NCBI RefSeq assembly: GCF_002158995.1
Contig: NZ_LOHF01000004.1
Span: 49,581-113,580, forward strand
Length of the DNA: 64,000 bases
Direction: 5' to 3'
Source of the DNA: Pseudomonas caspiana
Lineage (GTDB): Bacteria; Pseudomonadota; Gammaproteobacteria; Pseudomonadales; Pseudomonadaceae
Shown here: one piece after another, positions 15,389 through 25,018 of the stretch
How positions within the stretch are numbered: the stretch's first letter is position 1
Layout of the letters: the number at the start of each line of letters is the position of its first letter
The notes under the pieces: model-generated
The model's input: the letters and a program-made list of their open reading frames with translations, nothing else
What the model was told of the DNA's origin: nothing
The model's database searches: none
Made by a program: the position numbers and the translations under genes

Positions 15389-17077
15389 ATGACCAAGACT
15401 TCGCGACCTTTATATATTTCCTATGCCGGCCCTTCGCTGCTGGAAATGCCCCTGCTGAACAAAGGCAGTGCTTTTACCCCGCAAGAGCGGGTCGAATTCA
15501 ATCTGATCGGGCTGCTGCCGCAAAACGTAGAGACGATCGAAGAGCAAGTCACGCGGGTTTACAGCCAGTACCAGCAATGTGCGAGCGATCTGGACAAGCA
15601 TATTTATCTGCGTTCGATCCAGGACAACAACGAAACGTTGTTCTTCCGCCTGCTTGATTCCCATCTCGATGAAATGCTGCCGATCATCTACACGCCGACG
15701 GTGGGGCAGGCCTGTCAGGAGTTCTCCAAGATCTACCGCACCCACCGTGGTCTGTTCATTTCCTATCCGGATCGCGACCGCATCGACGATATTCTGCGCA
15801 GCGCCACCAAGGATCGGATCAAGATCATCGTGGTGACTGACAGCGAGCGAATTCTTGGTCTGGGTGACCAGGGCATTGGTGGTATGGGCATTCCAATTGG
15901 CAAGCTGTCGCTGTACACCGCGTGCGGCGGGGTCAGCCCGGCTTACACGTTGCCGATCGTGCTGGACGTTGGCACCAACAATCAGGAGTTGCTCGACGAC
16001 CCAATGTACATGGGCTGGCGCAACAAGCGGGTGACCGGCAAGGAGTACGAAGACTTCATTGCGCTGTTCATCGAAGCCGTGCAACGTCGCTGGCCGGACG
16101 TGTTGCTGCAGTTCGAAGACTTCGCTCAGACCAACGCCATGCCGTTGCTGGACAAGTATCGCGACAAACTGTGCTGCTTCAACGACGACATTCAGGGCAC
16201 CGCATCGGTAGCGGTGGGGACTTTGCTCGCGGCCTGTAAAGCCAAGAACGAAACCCTCGGTCAGCAGCGCGTGGTGTTCCTCGGCGCAGGTTCGGCGGGT
16301 TGCGGGATTGCCGAGCACATCATCGCCGCGATGGTGATTGAAGGCCTGACGGAAGCAGAAGCGCGCAAGCGAGTGATGATGGTTGACCGCTTCGGCCTGT
16401 TGACCGACAGCATGGACAACCTGCTGGACTTCCAGAAGAACCTGGCACAGAAGGCTGGCGACGTGGCGGGCTGGTCGAGCGGTTCGGGCTACCCTGAGCT
16501 GCTGGACGTGGTGACTAACGGCAAGCCGACGGTGTTGATCGGCGTGTCCGGTCAGCGTGGTCTGTTCACCGAGCAGATCATTCGCGAGATGCACAAACAC
16601 TGCGCCAAGCCGCTGGTTATGCCGCTGTCCAACCCGACGTCGAAAGTGGAAGTCACGCCGCAGGAAGTTCTGACCTGGACCAACGGTGATGCGCTGGTGG
16701 CCACCGGTAGTCCATTTGCGCCAGTGACTGTGGGTGATCGCACGTTCCATATCGCGCAGTGCAATAACTCCTACATCTTCCCGGGCATTGGTCTGGGTGT
16801 GATCGCGGCAAAAGCCACGCGGATTTCCGACAAGATGCTGATGGCCGCTTCCAATGCGTTGGCCGAGTGCTCGCCGATGGTGACGGGGAAGGGCGACGCG
16901 GTGTTGCCGCCGCTGAAGGAGATCCAGGAAGTCAGCAAAAAGATCGCCTTGGCGGTGGCCAAGCAGGCTCAGGTTGATGGTGTGGCGCTGGAAACTACTG
17001 AAGAGTTTCTGGTTGAGGCAATCCAGCGCAACTTCTGGCAGCCGAAATACCGGGCGTACCGTCGCAGCGCGGTTTGA
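15389..17077 (+). CDS. maeA: NAD-dependent malic enzyme
   Basis: Oxidatively decarboxylates L-malate to pyruvate with NAD+, linking the TCA cycle to pyruvate. The 562-aa length equals E. coli MaeA/SfcA (565). Visible are the malic signature [19 protein letters not shown] followed by [13 protein letters not shown] (metal and substrate residues), the tyrosine region [19 protein letters not shown], and the Rossmann motif [18 protein letters not shown] small hairpin CCCCGATTTTTCGGGG lies at 15282-15297 in the leader. A strong terminator follows at 17101-17134, so it is monocistronic. Confidence 0.96.
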   Translation: MTKTSRPLYISYAGPSLLEMPLLNKGSAFTPQERVEFNLIGLLPQNVETIEEQVTRVYSQYQQCASDLDKHIYLRSIQDNNETLFFRLLDSHLDEMLPIIYTPTVGQACQEFSKIYRTHRGLFISYPDRDRIDDILRSATKDRIKIIVVTDSERILGLGDQGIGGMGIPIGKLSLYTACGGVSPAYTLPIVLDVGTNNQELLDDPMYMGWRNKRVTGKEYEDFIALFIEAVQRRWPDVLLQFEDFAQTNAMPLLDKYRDKLCCFNDDIQGTASVAVGTLLAACKAKNETLGQQRVVFLGAGSAGCGIAEHIIAAMVIEGLTEAEARKRVMMVDRFGLLTDSMDNLLDFQKNLAQKAGDVAGWSSGSGYPELLDVVTNGKPTVLIGVSGQRGLFTEQIIREMHKHCAKPLVMPLSNPTSKVEVTPQEVLTWTNGDALVATGSPFAPVTVGDRTFHIAQCNNSYIFPGIGLGVIAAKATRISDKMLMAASNALAECSPMVTGKGDAVLPPLKEIQEVSKKIALAVAKQAQVDGVALETTEEFLVEAIQRNFWQPKYRAYRRSAV

Positions 17078-17100
17078 TTGCGCACTGACAAGCTGAGCGA

Positions 17101-17134
17101 AAGCCGCGACAGGCAAACCTGTCGCGGCTTTTTT
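17101..17134 (+). terminator. maeA terminator
   Basis: Perfect stem AAGCCGCGACAGG / CCTGTCGCGGCTT with a four-base loop and six T, 24 bases after the maeA stop. Confidence 0.92.
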
Positions 17135-17178
17135 ATGGGTTTAAAATGAAACAGAGTCAACGATCTGAAATGCAATCT

Positions 17179-17268
17179 CTGTGGGAGCTGGGCTTGCCCG
17201 CGATAAGGTGGGCGTGATCTGAAGTGAATCGCGTCCAGCCTTATCGCGGGCAAGCCCAGCTCCCACAG
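17179..17268. repeat. REP pair, family A
   Basis: Inverted pair of arms CTGTGGGAGCTGGGCTTGCC / GGCAAGCCCAGCTCCCACAG separated by about 30 bases including a GATAAGG/CCTTATC extension. Pseudomonas REP-like element between maeA and the alkyltransferase. Confidence 0.85.
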
Positions 17269-17349
17269 GTTCGGTGTTTGCCGTTAGAAAGCGCTGAGTC
17301 ATAGGCTCCGCGCGACTATCAGTACCTATATAAAACACAGGAGCATCCG

Positions 17350-17985
17350 TTGGAAGGAATCGACAAGGCAGGAACTGAACAGATCTTCGCCTTCAACGCC
17401 GCCTTGAAAACCCTGCTGCAAACCCGGCCAGCAAAGCCTTCCACCGGCGAGCCGCTGTATTTCAAGATCTTGCCAACGCCCCTGGGCCCCATGCTCGCCA
17501 TGGCGGAAAAACGCGGGCTGGTAATGCTCGAATTTCTGGATAGGCCGATCCTGATGCGCGAAGTCGAAGAGCTGCGCAGTCGTTTCGGCTATCTGATAGG
17601 TGCGGGCGATACGCCGCATCTGCTGCAGATTGAAGACGAGTTGAAACGCTACTTCGACGGCACGTTGACCCGCTTTGAAGTCCCGCTGCATACGCCGGGT
17701 AGTATTTTTCAGAATCAAGTGTGGGAAGCGTTACGTCAGGTGCCTTACGGCACCACCTGCACCTACGGCGAAATCGCGCTGTTGCTGGGTAAGCCGGGAG
17801 GCAGTCGTGCGGTTGGCCTTGCCAATGGCAGCAATCGCATGTCCATCGTTCTGCCGTGTCACCGAGTCATCGGTGCGGATGGCTCGCTCACCGGTTATGG
17901 CGGTGGCAAACATCGCAAGGAGTTCCTGTTGCGGCTGGAGCGCGTAAAACTGCAAATCGACGAGCAGGGCCAGTTAGGATTCTGA
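17350..17985 (+). CDS. ogt: methylated-DNA--protein-cysteine methyltransferase
   Basis: Repairs O6-alkylguanine by moving the alkyl group to its own cysteine. The C-terminal domain has the invariant IVLPCHRVIGADGSLTGYGGG with the acceptor Cys and the helix-turn-helix WEALRQVPYGTTCTYGEIA with the Arg-finger region SRAVGLANGSN. The start is TTG at 17350 (CAGGAG six bases upstream), giving 211 aa; the N-terminal ~75 residues are the RNase H-like domain with a somewhat longer lead than E. coli Ogt. It lacks the Ada zinc and AraC domains. Confidence 0.92.
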   Translation: MEGIDKAGTEQIFAFNAALKTLLQTRPAKPSTGEPLYFKILPTPLGPMLAMAEKRGLVMLEFLDRPILMREVEELRSRFGYLIGAGDTPHLLQIEDELKRYFDGTLTRFEVPLHTPGSIFQNQVWEALRQVPYGTTCTYGEIALLLGKPGGSRAVGLANGSNRMSIVLPCHRVIGADGSLTGYGGGKHRKEFLLRLERVKLQIDEQGQLGF

Positions 17986-18132
17986 AGGTCGAAGCGCTGG
18001 CCCGATGAACGGTCGTTTTTTGCCTACAATAGCCGTCAATCCAAGATGAAGATGTTCAACACTTGTAGGACAGATGCGCGGTAATTGCCGACGGCGATAT
18101 ATACTGCGCGCCATTCTTCAAGGGAGAGCCGT

Positions 18133-19266
18133 GTGGCCATCGATATTCACTGGATTCGCGACGACGACAGCCTCGCCCTGCATTGCGCACAATGGCAGTC
18201 ACTGCCCTTTGTTGCCCTCGATACCGAATTTATGCGGGTCGACACTTTTTACCCTATCGCGGCCCTGCTGCAGATCGGTGACGGCACCAGCGCGTGGTTG
18301 ATTGACCCGCTGCTGATCAATGACTGGCGGCCGTTGTCGGCGCTGCTGGAGAACCCTGACGTCATCAAAGTGGTTCATGCGTGCAGCGAAGACCTGGAAG
18401 TATTGCTGCGCCTGACCGGTAGTCTGCCAGCGCCATTGTTCGATACTCAACTGGCGGCCGCTTACCTGAACCTTGGGTTTTCCATGGGGTATTCACGTCT
18501 GGTTCAGGACGTCTTGAATATCGACCTGCCCAAGGGCGAGACCCGTTCGGACTGGCTGCAGCGTCCGCTGTCCGAGACACAGATCAGCTATGCCGCCGAA
18601 GACGCGGTGCATCTGGCCGAGCTTTACGGCATTTTGCGTCCGCGCCTGTCTGACGAAAAATACACGTGGTTACTGGAAGATGGCGCCGAGCTGGTCGCCA
18701 ATCTGCGTCGTGATGTAGACCCGTACGAGGTTTACCGCGAGGCCAAACTGGCCTGGAAGCTTTCCCGTGCTCAGTTGGCAGTTCTGCGTGAACTGTGTGC
18801 CTGGCGTGAGCGTGAGGCGCGTGCCCGTAATGTGCCGCGCAACCGTATCGTGCGCGAGCATTCGCTGTGGCCGCTGGCCAGGACTCAGCCGGACAGTCTG
18901 GCTGCGCTGGCAAAGATTGATGATATGCACCCCAAGACCGTGCGTCAGGATGGCGAGTATCTGCTCAACCTGATCAAGACAGCCAGCAGCCTGCCGCCCG
19001 ATCAATGGCCGCCAGCACTGCCTGAGCCTTTGCCGATCGAGGCCGCGGCCGTGATCAAGACGCTCCGTGCAGTGGGCCAGCGTTATGCGGAACAGCTGGA
19101 CATGGCGCCAGAGCTGATGTTGCGCAAAAAGACCCTGGAAGCCCTGCTCAAAAGCGGTTTTCCGAACGGTCCCTATCAATTACCCGATTCACTGCGTGGC
19201 TGGCGCCGTGAATTGATGGGCCAGGCGCTGCTCGACAGCCTGGCCAATGCAGGAGAACAGCAGTGA
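18133..19266 (+). CDS. rnd: ribonuclease D
   Basis: 3'-5' exoribonuclease trimming tRNA precursors. GTG start at 18133 after AGGGAGAG gives 377 aa, equal to E. coli RNase D (375); the open frame upstream to 18085 is not needed. DEDDy exonuclease motifs: [13 protein letters not shown] (Asp30, Glu32), [12 protein letters not shown] and [13 protein letters not shown]. An HRDC domain follows ([16 protein letters not shown]...). The stop overlaps the ycgL start by four bases (ATGA), so both are translated from one message. Confidence 0.95.
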   Translation: MAIDIHWIRDDDSLALHCAQWQSLPFVALDTEFMRVDTFYPIAALLQIGDGTSAWLIDPLLINDWRPLSALLENPDVIKVVHACSEDLEVLLRLTGSLPAPLFDTQLAAAYLNLGFSMGYSRLVQDVLNIDLPKGETRSDWLQRPLSETQISYAAEDAVHLAELYGILRPRLSDEKYTWLLEDGAELVANLRRDVDPYEVYREAKLAWKLSRAQLAVLRELCAWREREARARNVPRNRIVREHSLWPLARTQPDSLAALAKIDDMHPKTVRQDGEYLLNLIKTASSLPPDQWPPALPEPLPIEAAAVIKTLRAVGQRYAEQLDMAPELMLRKKTLEALLKSGFPNGPYQLPDSLRGWRRELMGQALLDSLANAGEQQ

Positions 19267-19556
19267 AGCGCATTTGCTCGATTTATCGCAGCACCAAAAG
19301 AAATGAAATGTACCTGTACGTGCTCAAGAGCGATGAGCTCAAGCGCGTTCCGCCTGAGTTGATGGTTGCATTCGGAAAACCGTTTCATGCGTTCGATCTG
19401 GTATTGAGTCCGGAGCGCACGCTGTCTCGCGAAGACATCAATCGGGTGCTGGAGAACCTCGACACCCAGGGCTATCACCTGCAAATGCCGCCAGCAGAGG
19501 ACGAGTACATCGAGCACCTGCCCGAAGAGTTGCTGCGTCGTAACGACCCGATGTGA
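19263..19556 (+). CDS. ycgL: YcgL domain protein
   Basis: A 97-aa cytoplasmic protein of the YcgL family ([44 protein letters not shown]). Family members occur in gamma-proteobacteria next to rnd and have a small alpha/beta fold; biochemical role not settled. Start overlaps the end of rnd. Confidence 0.93.
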   Translation: MKRICSIYRSTKRNEMYLYVLKSDELKRVPPELMVAFGKPFHAFDLVLSPERTLSREDINRVLENLDTQGYHLQMPPAEDEYIEHLPEELLRRNDPM

Positions 19557-19674
19557 ACCGTTACTGCTACCCGTGAGCCGAAGTTATAAAGGTCGGTACC
19601 GGTCAGTGCGCCGCTAATTGATGCGGGCATGGCCGGTCATCGGTCGCATGTCTAGTTTTTAAGGTTTTGAAACC

Positions 19675-20607
19675 ATGCGCGTTCTGATCGCTGAACACGA
19701 TTACCCTGTCTATACCCAACTGCTGCGCAAGGCTGCGCCGGAACTGGAAATCCTCAGCACGGGCGACTCCGCCGAGCTGTCCAGGTTTGCCACTGACTGC
19801 CCGGTGTGGCTTGGCCAGCCGGACCTGTTGGCTAACCTGCTGCGTCAGGGACACAAACCCGCATGGATGCAATCGACCTGGGCGGGCATTACGCCGCTGC
19901 TGGTCGAAGGCCTTACCCGAGATTACCGTTTGACCCGTGCCGTGGGCATCTTTGGCCAGGTGATGGCCGAGTTTGTCCTGACGTACATGCTGGGGCACGA
20001 GCGCGAAGTGCTGGCGCGTCTGGTCAGCCAGGTCGAGCGTAAATGGGACAACCGCACTGGCCACAGCCTCGCAGGTCGCAAGGCACTGATCGTTGGAGCA
20101 GGTGATATCGGCCTGAGCGTAGCGCAGTTTCTGGTGCCGTTTGGTGTGCAGGTTTATGGCATCGCATCGAGCGCCCGTACTCAGGCGCCGTTCGTTGAAG
20201 TCGGTGCCATGGAAGATCTGGATCGGCTGGTGGGGGAGGTGGATTACGTCATCAACCTGCTGCCGAATACGCCGCAAACTCACGATCTGTTCAATGCGAA
20301 GCTGTTCGCCAAATTCAAGCCTACGGGTTTGTTCATGAACGTCGGCCGTGGTGTGGCGGTGGTCGATGCCGATCTGGTGGAAGCGCTCAAGGAAGGGCAT
20401 CTGGCGGGCGCGGTCATCGATGTTTGCCGACAGGAGCCATTGCCGCAGCGCCATCCGTTCTGGACCGCCTGGGGCCTGTTGCTGACAGGGCATAGCTCAG
20501 CGCCAACCTCGCCAGTGGCGATGGTCGGGCTGTTTCTTGAGAATCTCAAGGCTTACGAGGCCGGTGAGCAACTGCGCGGGGAAGTGGATTTCTCGCGGGG
20601 TTATTGA
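19675..20607 (+). CDS. D-2-hydroxyacid dehydrogenase (GhrA-like)
   Basis: A 310-aa NAD(P)-dependent reductase of 2-ketoacids such as glyoxylate or hydroxypyruvate. The nucleotide motif is ALIVGAGDIGLSVAQFL; the catalytic triad is Arg in FMNVGRGVAVVD, Glu in DVCRQEPLPQ and His in LLTGHSSAP. The N-terminal substrate domain carries the short form seen in GhrA rather than in PdxB or SerA. Substrate not determinable. Confidence 0.9.
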   Translation: MRVLIAEHDYPVYTQLLRKAAPELEILSTGDSAELSRFATDCPVWLGQPDLLANLLRQGHKPAWMQSTWAGITPLLVEGLTRDYRLTRAVGIFGQVMAEFVLTYMLGHEREVLARLVSQVERKWDNRTGHSLAGRKALIVGAGDIGLSVAQFLVPFGVQVYGIASSARTQAPFVEVGAMEDLDRLVGEVDYVINLLPNTPQTHDLFNAKLFAKFKPTGLFMNVGRGVAVVDADLVEALKEGHLAGAVIDVCRQEPLPQRHPFWTAWGLLLTGHSSAPTSPVAMVGLFLENLKAYEAGEQLRGEVDFSRGY

Positions 20608-20628
20608 AACGGTCGCTTGCCAATAGAC

Positions 20629-20702
20629 CTGTAGGAGCTGCCGAAGGCTGCGATCACGTTATGTCTGGATGAACGCTTCGCAGCCTTCGGCAGCTCCTAC
20701 AG
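20629..20702. repeat. palindromic repeat, family B
   Basis: CTGTAGGAGCTGCCGAAGGC and its near-perfect complement GCCTTCGGCAGCTCCTACAG enclose about 35 bases. The same family recurs at 44913-44986. Confidence 0.85.
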
Positions 20703-20739
20703 AAAATACATTTCAATTCACTGGTTTTGCGTGTTGTTC

Positions 20740-20767
20740 GATAAGAGCCAAAAAGTTGGCTCTTATC
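20740..20767. terminator. perfect 12-bp stem-loop, possible bidirectional terminator
   Basis: GATAAGAGCCAA / TTGGCTCTTATC with a four-base AAAG loop, between two convergent genes. There is no T run on either side, so termination is plausible but not certain. Confidence 0.45.
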
Positions 20768-20783
20768 GGGCATTCGCCCGCGG

Positions 20784-21377
20784 TTACAGGCTGAAATCAC
20801 CCTCAGCCGCCAACTGCGCCACGGTCTGACGCGGGCTTGGCACCTCGCGACCTTGCAGGTATTCAGGCAAGGTCGACTTGTCGCCCAGTTTGCCGATCGC
20901 GACCGCTGCGTGCAGCGCGTAACCTTCCGGAATATTCAACTCTTTGCGGGTCAGCTCCTGATCGAAACCGGCCATGCCGTGAGTGTGCCAGCCGCTCAGG
21001 CTTGCTTGCAGGGCCAGGTAGCCCCAGGCGGAACCGGTGTCGAAGGTGTGCCACAGCGCCGGGCTTTCTTCGGTGGCGCCGGGAGCGGTGAAGGTGGTCT
21101 TGGAGATCACGATCACGAGCGCCGAGGCGTGTTGCGCCCAGTTACGGTTGAACTCGTTCAGCAGGCCCAGATAGCGCTCCCAGTTTGGCGTATCGCGACG
21201 CGCATACAGAAAACGCCAAGGCTGCGAGTTATAAGCCGAAGGCGCCCAGCGAGCGGCTTCGAAGAAGCTCAGCAGGGTTTCTTCAGGGATGCTTTCGCCG
21301 CTAAAAGCGCGTGGCGACCAGCGTTCGGTGAATTGTGGATCGATAGGGTGATCGGCGATGCGAGGGTTTGTGCTCAT
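20784..21377 (-). CDS. nitroreductase-family flavoprotein
   Basis: A 197-aa FMN-dependent NAD(P)H oxidoreductase. The ATG at 21377 follows CAGGATTCTC; the open frame to 21434 is an extension. Family marks: RWSPRAFSGESIPEETLLSF (FMN phosphate binding), ARWAPSAYNSQPWRFLYA, and a C-terminal GKLGDKSTLPEYLQGRE. Likely reduces quinones or nitro compounds; physiological substrate unknown. Divergent from ycgN. Confidence 0.9.
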   Translation of the reverse strand: MSTNPRIADHPIDPQFTERWSPRAFSGESIPEETLLSFFEAARWAPSAYNSQPWRFLYARRDTPNWERYLGLLNEFNRNWAQHASALVIVISKTTFTAPGATEESPALWHTFDTGSAWGYLALQASLSGWHTHGMAGFDQELTRKELNIPEGYALHAAVAIGKLGDKSTLPEYLQGREVPSPRQTVAQLAAEGDFSL

Positions 21378-21603
21378 GAGAATCCTGAAAGGCAAGGATG
21401 GAAGAACGCTCAAGCGGTGGGCCGTTGACGGCAAGCATCGCGGATGTCTTACAGCGGATGTTGGTAAATCAGCGGACTAAAGCTACTGCGCCGTCCGTCC
21501 GATGACAAGTATTGCGTACCGACAGTCGACCACACTTGGCCCACAGGCCTTGTCGCACTAGACTGGCCGCCTTTTTCCTACCTGATGCTGATAGCCCGAA
21601 CCC

Positions 21604-22053
21604 ATGGCCGCTAAAGTCGAACCTTTCTGGATCCGCAAGACCCTCGCCCAACTGGACAATGCTGAGTGGGAGTCGCTGTGTGATGGCTGTGGCCTGTGCT
21701 GCCTGCAAAAGCTTGAGGACGAGGACGACAACAGCGTCTATTACACGCGCATCGCCTGCAAATTATTGGATCTGAAAACCTGTCAGTGCACCGATTATCC
21801 GAATCGCCGTGCCTCGGTACCGGACTGTATCCAGCTCACGCCGGGTCAGGCTGACGAATTCAAATGGCTGCCACCGACTTGTGGTTATCGTCTGGTCAGC
21901 GAAGGCAAAGACTTGCCGCTTTGGCATCATCTGGTGTGCGGTGATCGGGAGGCGGTACATAAAGAACGCATTTCCCAGTCTGGCCGTATGGTCAGCGAGA
22001 ACAGCGTGCCTGAGGATGATTGGGAGGATTACCTGATTTTTCGGGCGGGGTGA
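21604..22053 (+). CDS. ycgN: YcgN-family cysteine-cluster protein (UPF0260)
   Basis: A 149-aa protein with a dense cysteine set: [12 protein letters not shown], then [22 protein letters not shown] and CGYRL, typical of the YkgJ/YcgN zinc- or iron-cluster family. The full family length is present. Function unproven; metal binding is inferred from the conserved cysteines. Confidence 0.93.
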   Translation: MAAKVEPFWIRKTLAQLDNAEWESLCDGCGLCCLQKLEDEDDNSVYYTRIACKLLDLKTCQCTDYPNRRASVPDCIQLTPGQADEFKWLPPTCGYRLVSEGKDLPLWHHLVCGDREAVHKERISQSGRMVSENSVPEDDWEDYLIFRAG

Positions 22054-22151
22054 ATCATTGCGCGCATCGGTAGAAGGCAACTTGTTGGCGAGGCGGTGTA
22101 TCAGTCACTGCTTCTCGCGAACAAGTTCGCTCCTACCGGTGCAATGTGTTC

Positions 22152-22526
22152 TTACAGCCCGTTTTTAGGCTTGGTCAGCGCTTCCAGACCTTCGGTCAGC
22201 GCATCTTCAGTAGCGACTTCAGCTTTGGTCTTCAGCAGGCTCAGCTCATCACCGGCACGTTTGATGCGCGATTTGGCGATGTCCAGATCGCTGCGGCTTT
22301 TCTCGACCAGGCTTTTCGCCGAGCAGTGGCCTGTGATGCCGCGCGCCAGAACTGCGCCGCCAATGGCCAGTTGAATCAGGCCGAAGAAACCGCCTCGACG
22401 CAGGCCCTTGCCCATCATCAATACGCCGCCTGCCAGCGAGCCAACACGCTCCCAGCCTTGAACGTTCTGCTGTGGTCTGCCTTCGATGGCGTCGTCAATG
22501 CGTTCTACGATCGGGGTATCGCTCAT
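22152..22526 (-). CDS. DUF2892/YgaP-type membrane protein
   Basis: A 124-aa protein with one or two hydrophobic segments (GSLAGGVLMMGKGLRRGG and FFGLIQLAIGGAVLARG) followed by GHCSAK, as in the YgaP transmembrane-domain family, and a C-terminal helical tail (SRSDLDIAKSRIKRAGDELS). Inner membrane location expected; function unknown. Confidence 0.72.
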   Translation of the reverse strand: MSDTPIVERIDDAIEGRPQQNVQGWERVGSLAGGVLMMGKGLRRGGFFGLIQLAIGGAVLARGITGHCSAKSLVEKSRSDLDIAKSRIKRAGDELSLLKTKAEVATEDALTEGLEALTKPKNGL

Positions 22527-22611
22527 GATCTTGCTCCATGATGGGATGATTTCGGTTCAGTAAGAACTGACTGTTGCCTTCCGAAACTGTTCAATCCATT
22601 TCACCCAGCAG

Positions 22612-23100
22612 TTACGAATCAGCCTGTTCCCGACCGAATTGCGGACCCGAGCGGGTGTTCACGCCCTTCGCCATACGATCGTAGAGCACGACGTTGACAG
22701 TTGCGGCCAGGTTCATGCAGCCCTGCGTCGGGATGTAGACGACGTCTTCACACCAGTCGCGAATCTCTTTGTCCAGTGACCCGTCTTCGGGGCCGAAGAT
22801 GTACAGCGCACGATCCGGGTGAGTGTATTCGGGCAGGGCGCGGGCACCGTCCACCAGTTCGACCGCAACCGGAATGCAGCCTAGTGGCAGGATACTTTTC
22901 AGGTCTTCGATGCCAATCAGCGGAATGTCCTGATGGATCTTCTTGGTGTCGGTGACGAAGTCCCGGGCGCGCTCATAGCGTTTACCGGTGTAGAACACCG
23001 AAGCCACCCCGTAACAACCCGCCGCACGCATCACGGAACCGACGTTTTCCGGAGACTTGGGATTGAACAGGCCGATGCAGGCATAGCGTTTGTTTGCCAC
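22612..23100 (-). CDS. SpoU/TrmH-family RNA methyltransferase
   Basis: A 162-aa SPOUT methyltransferase expected to 2'-O-methylate RNA with SAM. The three family motifs are present: NPKSPENVGSVMRAAGCYG (motif 1), ALYIFGPEDGSL (motif 2) and IPTQGCMNLAATVNVVLYDR (motif 3). There is no N-terminal RNA-binding extension, as in TrmL-like short members. The RNA target cannot be assigned. Confidence 0.88.
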   Translation of the reverse strand: MANKRYACIGLFNPKSPENVGSVMRAAGCYGVASVFYTGKRYERARDFVTDTKKIHQDIPLIGIEDLKSILPLGCIPVAVELVDGARALPEYTHPDRALYIFGPEDGSLDKEIRDWCEDVVYIPTQGCMNLAATVNVVLYDRMAKGVNTRSGPQFGREQADS

Positions 23101-23199
23101 GGAGAGGTGCTCGCTGGGAAAAGCGGGCGATTATACGGGCTTCAGGCGTTTCTTGTGGCGCGGCCTTCTGATGCTGAGATCTGAATTTGAAACGCGATC

Positions 23200-23305
23200 C
23201 TGTGGGAGCGGTGCTTGCCCGCGATGCATGTGTCGCAGTTCGCAGGCCGACCGCATTATCGTTTATCGTCGGAATGCCGCCCAGACCAAGCACCGCTCCC
23301 ACAGG
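23200..23305. repeat. REP pair, family A
   Basis: CCTGTGGGAGCGGTGCTTGC and the complement GCACCGCTCCCACAGG bracket ~65 bases. Part of the inner sequence (CGTCGGAATGCCGCCCAGAC) recurs at 57832. Confidence 0.82.
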
Positions 23306-23335
23306 TTTTTGTATTTGCAGCAGGACCGCGCGCGG

Positions 23336-23710
23336 TCACTCATCTTTCTTCATGAGCCCTGCCAACGCCGCGAACGGGTTGTGAGTCGCTTTGGCAGCTT
23401 TCGGGCTGCTGGTGGAGCTTTCCGAGAAGTATTGCTGGTCGGTATAGCGCGAGTGTTCATTGTCGTGGCAGTACAGGCAGAGCAATTCCCAGTTGGAGCC
23501 GTCCTGAGGATTGTTGTCGTGGTTGTGGTCGCGGTGGTGCACGGTCAGTTCGCTCAGGCGCTTGCCGGCGAATTCACGGGCGCAGCGACCGCAAACGTGC
23601 GGGTACATGCGCAGCGCCTTGTCGCGATAACCCATCTCGCGGTCGCGCTGGGCGTCGGCCAGGATGCGATCCAGCTTGGCGGTATGGGAGGGTGGGTTGG
23701 CCGTGCTCAT
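23336..23710 (-). CDS. yajD: YajD-like HNH nuclease
   Basis: A 124-aa protein with an HNH domain: CGRCAREF, LTVHHRDHNHDNNP, NWELLCLYCHDNEHSR, which contains both zinc Cys pairs and the catalytic His residues. It matches YajD, a stand-alone HNH protein conserved in gamma-proteobacterial chromosomes. Role uncertain (nonspecific nuclease or repair). Not linked to the CBASS HNH gene. Confidence 0.9.
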   Translation of the reverse strand: MSTANPPSHTAKLDRILADAQRDREMGYRDKALRMYPHVCGRCAREFAGKRLSELTVHHRDHNHDNNPQDGSNWELLCLYCHDNEHSRYTDQQYFSESSTSSPKAAKATHNPFAALAGLMKKDE

Positions 23711-23781
23711 GGGATCACCTGTATCGGATTCGGTCGGTGGAACAATAGTGAATGCGCCAAGTCTAGCGCGTCGCGACGGGT

Positions 23782-24468
23782 TCAGCCTTTGAGTTTTTCG
23801 GCGATCCAGATGGTGTGCCGCGTGCCTTTGTTGCCGTGGGCGAAGACTTGCACTTCTTCAGCCTTGAAACCGGCCTTGCGCAGCTTGTCGGAAAACTTCT
23901 GATCAGCACTGGCTGACCACACCGCCAGAATGCCTTTGGGACGCAGGGCTTGCGCACAGGCTGCCAGTCCACCGGAAGAATACAACCAGCTGTTGGATTT
24001 CTGAGTCAGGCCTTCGGGGCCGTTGTCCACGTCTAGCATGATCGCATCGAAGCCATGAGGCTCGCTTTTCAGAACTTGAGCGACATCTTGCACGATCACG
24101 CTGGCGCGTGGGTCCAGCAGCGGATTGCCAGACTTCTCGCCCAGTGGGCCGCGATTCCACTCGACCACACCGGGTACCAGTTCAGCGACAACCACTTCGC
24201 CATTTTTGCCCAGATGCTTGAGCGCCGAGGCCAGGGTGAAGCCCATGCCAAGGCCGCCGATCAAAACCCGAGGTTGCGCCCGGGAGGCGACTTTCTTGCA
24301 AGGGATCTCCGCCAGGGCGTCTTCAGAGCCGTGCATGCGGGTGTTCATCAACTGGCCGCCATCGCCGCCCTGAATCTTGATCACGAAGTCTTCGCCGTAT
24401 TCGAACAGGCACAAAGCCCCGCCGTTGTCGGGAATGGCGGTGGTGTCGAGCAGCACGAAACGTTTCAT
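23782..24468 (-). CDS. spermidine-synthase-like methyltransferase-fold protein
   Basis: A 228-aa class I Rossmann protein with VLIGGLGMGFTLASAL (nucleotide-binding Gly loop), VVVAELVPGVVEWNR (acidic loop), and DAIMLDVDNGPEGL (Asp-containing motif like the gatekeeper region of polyamine synthases). The ATG at 24468 starts MKRFVLLDTT; the frame upstream overlaps the divergent gene. Such short SpeE-like proteins are common and their activity is unproven. Confidence 0.8.
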   Translation of the reverse strand: MKRFVLLDTTAIPDNGGALCLFEYGEDFVIKIQGGDGGQLMNTRMHGSEDALAEIPCKKVASRAQPRVLIGGLGMGFTLASALKHLGKNGEVVVAELVPGVVEWNRGPLGEKSGNPLLDPRASVIVQDVAQVLKSEPHGFDAIMLDVDNGPEGLTQKSNSWLYSSGGLAACAQALRPKGILAVWSASADQKFSDKLRKAGFKAEEVQVFAHGNKGTRHTIWIAEKLKG

Positions 24469-24560
24469 TGAGGACTCATTCAGAGAGAGATTTTTGACCA
24501 CATGTTGTCGTCCAGGAGTAGGCTGAACGCACAACAATTGTTTGGCACCGGAGGCCATTG

Positions 24561-24845
24561 ATGAAGCGCGCTATTCTACCGGCGATTTTCCTGACTGCGC
24601 TCTGGGTAAATGTCGGGCAGGCAGATAATCAGTCAGCAGCATCGATCCCTGCATCGGGTTCGCCGGGCACCGCTACACCGACGCCGTATCCCCAAGTGGT
24701 TCCACCGGGGCCAGCGCTCATAAACGGTACACAGGGTAATGGGCCATTGCTGCCCAAAGTTGAATTGCCACAACCACCCAAGGGACAACCGGTGCCAGGG
24801 CAGGACCAGAATGCCCCGACGCCGATGCCGCCTCGACCTAAATAA
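24561..24845 (+). CDS. secreted proline-rich small protein
   Basis: A 94-aa protein with a signal peptide (MKRAILPAIFLTALWVNVGQA, cleavage after QA) and a mature region rich in Pro, Gly and Gln (GTATPTPYPQVVPPGPAL ... PTPMPPRPK). CCGGAGG precedes the ATG at 24561. It is likely periplasmic and unstructured; no family recognised. Confidence 0.68.
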   Translation: MKRAILPAIFLTALWVNVGQADNQSAASIPASGSPGTATPTPYPQVVPPGPALINGTQGNGPLLPKVELPQPPKGQPVPGQDQNAPTPMPPRPK

Positions 24846-24874
24846 ACTCCGCGGGTCCCGTGCTGATGAAGGAC

Positions 24875-24966
24875 CTGTTGGAGCGAGGCTTGCCCGCGAA
24901 CCAGGCGACGCGGTGGGTCAGTAAAACCGCGTTATCGTTCTTCGCGGGCAAGCCTCGCTCCAACAG
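24875..24966. repeat. REP pair, family A variant
   Basis: CTGTTGGAGCGAGGCTTGCC / GGCAAGCCTCGCTCCAACAG around about 50 bases. Differs from the main family by TTGG for TGGG, changed in both arms, so the pairing is kept. Confidence 0.85.
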
Positions 24967-25018
24967 AGTGCTCTGGGACCGTTAAATCCAGACATTGCGG
25001 TCTTTTCAATAAAAGCCG

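Noticed and set aside
15410..17116. 568-codon open frame opposite maeA
   Set aside because: Antisense shadow of a GC-rich conserved gene; His/Gln/Arg-rich composition typical of such shadows.
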